A stretch of 27,977 nucleotides of DNA, taken from NCBI GenBank assembly GCA_043758205.1, contig JAYVNY010000088.1, positions 1 to 27,977 of the forward strand. The letters are read 5' to 3'. Position numbers and translations under genes: made by a program. Positions 25,199-27,977 of the stretch are shown piece after piece; position 1 is the stretch's first letter, and the number at the start of each line of letters is the position of its first letter. This DNA is from JANNGC01 sp043758205. GTDB taxonomy: Bacteria; Verrucomicrobiota; Verrucomicrobiia; Limisphaerales; SIBH01. The notes under the pieces are model-generated. The model ran no database searches, had not been told where the DNA came from, and saw nothing but the letters and a program-made list of their open reading frames with translations.

Positions 25199-26251
25199 AT
25201 GCAACACCTCCCCTGGCTCCTGGCCCAAATGTCCTTCAGCCCCATCAAGCTCGTCATCTGGGCGATTCTCGGCATCGCACTCTTTGTCATGGTGCTCATC
25301 GTCGCCACCTTCGCGAACATCTGGATTCGCGCCTGGACCAGCGGCGCGCCCGTGAAGTTCACCGAACTCATCGCCCTGCGCCTGCGCCGAGTGCCCGTGG
25401 GCATGATCGTGGACTCGCGCATCACCGCCGTGAAATCCGGCCTGCCCGTCACCATTGATGACCTCTCCACGCATTACCTCTCCGGCGGCAACGTCGAGAT
25501 GGTCGTGCTCGCGCTCATTGCCGCAAAGAAGGCTGGCATCCACTTAGAATTCGACCGCGCCTGCGCCATTGATCTCGCGACCAAAGGCACCGGCAAGACC
25601 GTGCTCGAAGCCGTGAAAACTTCCGTGAACCCCAAGGTCATTGACTGCCCTGCGCCCTCCTCCGGCAAAATCACCATTGATGCCGTGGCCAAGGACGGCA
25701 TCGTCATCCGCGCTCGCGCCCGGGTGACCGTGCGCACGAACCTCGAACGCTTCGTCGGCGGCGCGACGGAGGAAACGATCATCGCCCGCGTCGGCGAAGG
25801 CATCGTCTCCACCATCGGTTCCGCGAACAGCTACAAGGACGTGCTCGAAAATCCCGACCGCATTTCCAAGACCGTTCTGGACAAGGCGCTCGATTCCAAC
25901 ACCGCGTTTGAAATTCTCTCCATTGATATCGCCGACGTGGACGTGGGCGAAAACGTGGGTGCGAAATTGCAGGCCGAGCAGGCCGAGGCCAACAAGCTCA
26001 TCGCCCAGGCCCACGCCGAAGTGCGCCGCGCCGCCGCCGTCGCGACCGAGCAGGAAATGGTGGCGCGCGTCTCCGAAATGCGCGCCCGCGTCGTCGAAGC
26101 CGAGGCGCAAATTCCGCTGGCGATGGCCGAAGCCTTCCGTGCCGGCCATCTCGGCGTCATGGATTATTACAAGATGAAGAACGTGCAGGCCGACACCTCG
26201 ATGCGAGAGAACATCGCCGGCACCGGCCAGCAGACGTCGAAGAACTCCTAA
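25199..26251 (+). CDS. floA: flotillin-like protein FloA
   Basis: 350 aa membrane scaffold of bacterial functional membrane microdomains. One N-terminal membrane segment (about 16-43), then FANIWIRAWTSGAPVKFTEL, LRLRRVPVGMIVDSRI, the SPFH-like region with VRARVTVRTNLERFVGGA-type sequence, and a coiled, alanine/glutamate-rich stretch near 250-305 (AKLQAEQAEANKLIAQAHAE). The ending GVMDYYKMKN matches FloA. Length is as in the family (about 330). ATG 25199 is 3 bases after the nfeD stop, so coupling is likely. It is followed 12 bases later by an unknown anchored protein and then DUF1328. Confidence 0.95.
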   Translation: MQHLPWLLAQMSFSPIKLVIWAILGIALFVMVLIVATFANIWIRAWTSGAPVKFTELIALRLRRVPVGMIVDSRITAVKSGLPVTIDDLSTHYLSGGNVEMVVLALIAAKKAGIHLEFDRACAIDLATKGTGKTVLEAVKTSVNPKVIDCPAPSSGKITIDAVAKDGIVIRARARVTVRTNLERFVGGATEETIIARVGEGIVSTIGSANSYKDVLENPDRISKTVLDKALDSNTAFEILSIDIADVDVGENVGAKLQAEQAEANKLIAQAHAEVRRAAAVATEQEMVARVSEMRARVVEAEAQIPLAMAEAFRAGHLGVMDYYKMKNVQADTSMRENIAGTGQQTSKNS

Positions 26252-26263
26252 GCTGGAGCCGCC

Positions 26264-26842
26264 ATGCTCGCTGAACTCAACGTCATCGGCATCATCATCG
26301 CCATCGTGGTGGCGATTGTCGCTTCGCTCGTGAAGAAGAAGCAGCCGGAGGAAGAGTGGGAATTGCCGCCGGAGTTGAAACCGCGCCGCGACCAACCGCC
26401 TCAACAATCGCAGTCGCCGAAAGCCAGCCGTTGGGAAGAAGAACTGCGCCGCGTGTTGCAGCAAGAGCAGCCCGTCCCGCCGCCCATCGTGCGCCAAGCG
26501 CCGCCGCCGATTTCTCCGGTGCCGGAGTATCAACCCGAGTACGAGCCGCATATGCAGGTCGAGCTGCCCGCGCCGCAGCCGCGAATCGAACACGCCTTTC
26601 AGCCCTTGGCTGGACTCACCGAGGCCACGCAACGCTACGCCTCCGCCACCGCACTGGAACAGCGTGTGCAACAGCACATGCAGACCGTGACCACGCACCG
26701 CGTCGCCGCCACCTCCGTGAAACACACGCTGCTCGCGCCCGAACTTCGCGAAATGATGAATTCCTTGCACCAGCCGAAAGGGGTCCGCGCGGCCATCCTC
26801 GCCTCCGTCATCCTCGGTCCGCCGCGCGCCTTCGACCTCTAA
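26264..26842 (+). CDS. N-terminally anchored unknown protein of the flotillin operon
   Basis: 192 aa. One N-terminal membrane helix (about 6-23, VIGIIIAIVVAIVASLV) followed by KKK, a long Pro/Gln-rich linker (about 30-105), and a short conserved-looking C-terminus with LREMMNSLHQPKGVRAAILA and then VILGPPRAFD. The terminal 'ILGPP+A' signature is one I associate with small proteins next to flotillin genes in this phylum; this is recall, not a search. A good Shine-Dalgarno GGAG at 26255-26258 lies 5 bases before ATG 26264. Likely faces the cytoplasm and works with FloA; function unknown. Confidence 0.8.
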   Translation: MLAELNVIGIIIAIVVAIVASLVKKKQPEEEWELPPELKPRRDQPPQQSQSPKASRWEEELRRVLQQEQPVPPPIVRQAPPPISPVPEYQPEYEPHMQVELPAPQPRIEHAFQPLAGLTEATQRYASATALEQRVQQHMQTVTTHRVAATSVKHTLLAPELREMMNSLHQPKGVRAAILASVILGPPRAFDL

Positions 26843-26860
26843 ACCCCAACCCTAATCACC

Positions 26861-27016
26861 ATGCTCTACTACGCTGTCGTTTTCCTGCTCATCGCCATCC
26901 TTGCCGGCATCCTCGGCTTCGGCAGCCTCAGCGGCCTCGCCGCGACCATCGCCAAGGTGCTGGTCGTGGTGTTCCTGATCCTGTTCGTGCTGTCGCTGCT
27001 CAAGCGGAAGAAGTGA
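26861..27016 (+). CDS. DUF1328 family small membrane protein
   Basis: 51 aa, two hydrophobic helices. It starts MLYYAVVFLLIAILAGILGF, contains GLAATIAKVL, and ends in FVLSLLKRKK. The layout (short first helix, GFG/GLA turn, 'AKVLVVVFLILFVLSLL', basic tail) is that of DUF1328 (YtjA-like) proteins. It begins 18 bases after the anchored unknown gene and closes the nfeD-floA operon. Function unknown. A 6-bp AGCCGC/GCGGCT stem follows the stop but has no T-run. Confidence 0.85.
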   Translation: MLYYAVVFLLIAILAGILGFGSLSGLAATIAKVLVVVFLILFVLSLLKRKK

Positions 27017-27126
27017 GCCGCTAAAGATCGCTGCGGCTATTGGCGGAGTTAGGTCAAATATCAACAAGGCCCCCGGCATGGGTGTCATGAGTAGTGGCGG
27101 TCAGCCCGCGTGGCATCAGGCGTCTT

Positions 27127-27220
27127 CCCATTCCCTTGGCTTTCATTCCCCTGACTTCCTTCCCTCGTCCGATAATTTTGTGTGGGACGATGTCAGGGGA
27201 ATGAAAGCCAGGGGAATGGG
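27127..27220. repeat. inverted repeat downstream of the flotillin operon
   Basis: 29-base arms 27127-27155 and 27192-27220 (CTTTCATTCCCCTGAC core) pair at 28 of 29 positions with a 36-base loop. It lies in the 402-base gap 27017-27418. The rest of the gap (27221-27395) holds no convincing gene; ORFs on both strands there look like chance frames in repeat-rich DNA. Confidence 0.8.
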
Positions 27221-27395
27221 GGGGGGCGGCCAAGTTGGACAGCAGCATGAGGAGGCGCGGGCCGGTCGCGCCGCCTTTCCGGGCGGTGGATCGGTATTCA
27301 AGCCGGGAAGAAATTCTTCTCGACCGGCCAGTTACGTCCCTTTTAGTTTTCGACCATGCAACGAGATAGGCTGAAACCCGCGCCGCCGACTCACT

Positions 27396-27407
27396 GTTAG
27401 GCCGCAT
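27396..27407. other. candidate left cassette boundary (GTTAGGC core)
   Basis: GTTAGGCCGCAT here is the exact reverse complement of ATGCGGCCTAAC at 27879-27890. GTTAGGC fits the integron core-site consensus GTTRRRY. A full upstream attC (inverse core 55-140 bases to the left) is not obvious. Confidence 0.4.
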
Positions 27408-27418
27408 CGCACACCTCT

Positions 27419-27889
27419 ATGATTCGCTGGGAGACATGCAGACACGACTTCGAACCTTTCGAACCTGATGGTCAGCTACGGGACATATACGTTCGGGACA
27501 CGACGATTGACGATTGGCGCAGAGTTTTCGACATGCTCCGCCGCACTTACGACTTGGAGTTTCTAGTCGATAGCGAGCCACGAGCACTTCCCACGACAGT
27601 CGATGAGGCGTTCGCTATTCAAGTCACAGCGAGTCCGATATTGCGCTTTCGTGTCAGCGGCATCGTCGTCATTTCCCACTTTTTCAGGACGGATGAGATT
27701 GACTTCGACCTTGATCCGCGAGAGGTCACTTCACAGGCAGTGCTCGACGAGTTGCTTGGTTTTCTGCGACGAGTCGGCGACACTGTCGGTAGAACGGTTA
27801 TCCTGACTTACGAGAGCGACGAGCAGCGTCCGTTCATCACTTATGAGCCGAGCAGGAGAGAGTTTAAGTATCACGAGTATGCGGCCTAA
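27419..27889 (+). CDS. hypothetical protein, cassette-like gene
   Basis: 156 aa soluble protein, not recognised. N-terminus MIRWETCRHDFEPFEPDGQL, then a mixed alpha/beta pattern rich in Asp/Glu/Arg and aromatic residues; no signal peptide or membrane helix. GC is roughly 50-55% in sampled lines against 65-75% in neighbouring genes. ATG 27419 lies 11 bases after the GTTAGGC box, and its TAA stop is embedded in GCCTAAC, the arrangement typical of integron gene cassettes whose reading frame ends in the attC inverse core. Probably horizontally acquired. It may be a small self-contained accessory function (for example immunity or toxin-antitoxin), but nothing in the sequence shows which. Confidence 0.75.
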   Translation: MIRWETCRHDFEPFEPDGQLRDIYVRDTTIDDWRRVFDMLRRTYDLEFLVDSEPRALPTTVDEAFAIQVTASPILRFRVSGIVVISHFFRTDEIDFDLDPREVTSQAVLDELLGFLRRVGDTVGRTVILTYESDEQRPFITYEPSRREFKYHEYAA

Positions 27890-27890
27890 C
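27879..27890. other. candidate right cassette boundary (GCCTAAC inverse core)
   Basis: ATGCGGCCTAAC overlaps the stop codon of the cassette-like gene and is followed by CATGCGCTGCAGCGCC, reminiscent of the L-box side of attC sites. The expected closing GTTRRRY is not found before the window ends at 27977. Confidence 0.4.
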
Positions 27891-27907
27891 CATGCGCTGC
27901 AGCGCCT

Positions 27908-27977
27908 ATGAAGGTTGTCAACTGGAACGAGCGTCGTCGGACTGAGTTTCTTTTCTTATCAGCTTCCCGTCTTTTTC
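27908..27977 (+). CDS. possible start of a further ORF, cut by the window edge
   Basis: An ATG at 27908 opens a frame (MKVVNWNERRRTEFLF...) with no stop to the end of the window. Only 23 codons are visible, with no clear ribosome site, so it may be chance. If real it would be a second small gene directly behind the cassette-like one. Confidence 0.2.
   Translation, partial: MKVVNWNERRRTEFLFLSASRLF

Noticed and set aside
27014..27045. Rho-independent terminator after the flotillin operon
   Set aside because: A 6-bp AGCCGC/GCGGCT stem exists, but the loop is long and no T-run follows.
27054..27407. 117-aa minus-strand and 98-aa plus-strand frames between DUF1328 and the cassette-like gene
   Set aside because: Both cross the 29-base inverted repeat and a G-run; no ribosome site or recognisable protein pattern.

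Overview
The window reads as chromosomal DNA of a Verrucomicrobiota bacterium, probably of the Pedosphaera/Limisphaerales kind. This is inferred, not proven. The signs are high GC, a secreted CotH/lamin-tail protein, a pseudopilin with the classic FTLIELLVV leader, a C-terminal 'QxST...NW...FYRL' module on secreted proteins, and a different inverted-repeat family at about half of the gene junctions. No rRNA, CRISPR array, insertion sequence, transposase or prophage gene is visible. One tRNA-Asn(GTT) is present.

Layout. 0.26-2.9 kb (+): a secreted SGNH sialate O-acetylesterase-like enzyme overlapping a secreted BNR/sialidase-like protein. 3.0-7.3 kb (-): core metabolism, namely glutamine-hydrolysing NAD+ synthetase, a transaldolase-family enzyme and glucose-6-phosphate isomerase, separated by nested inverted repeats. 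7.6-12.8 kb (+): an envelope/secretion cluster of phosphodiester glycosidase, pseudopilin and CotH-LTD protein. 12.9-15.5 kb (-): glycogen branching enzyme GlgB, then a small FlgM-like protein with its own sigma-28-like promoter. 15.7-17.0 kb: a DUF4126 membrane protein (+), a thioredoxin-like [2Fe-2S] ferredoxin (-) and tRNA-Asn (+). 17.05-19.55 kb: UxaE-type tagaturonate epimerase (-) divergent from a COG3618 lactonase-like amidohydrolase (+), which suggests uronate or deoxy-sugar use. 19.7-24.2 kb (-): two unrecognised genes of lower GC, then a large membrane VWA/GATase-like protein, then a secreted caspase-fold-like protein with EF-hand-like loops. 24.7-27.0 kb (+): an NfeD / FloA flotillin / unknown anchored protein / DUF1328 operon. 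27.4-27.9 kb (+): an unknown gene of lower GC bounded by GTTAGGC...GCCTAAC, resembling an integron-type cassette.

The most striking feature beyond the genes is the repeat landscape. At least eleven different inverted-repeat doublets, several of them nested (outer arms pair, inner arms pair), sit at gene boundaries. In two secreted-protein genes a repeat lies, in frame, between the likely original start codon and the signal-peptide core. Other leads are the sigma-28-like promoter in front of a FlgM-like gene, the caspase-like/VWA pair, the unknown fourth partner in the flotillin operon, and the cassette at the right end.
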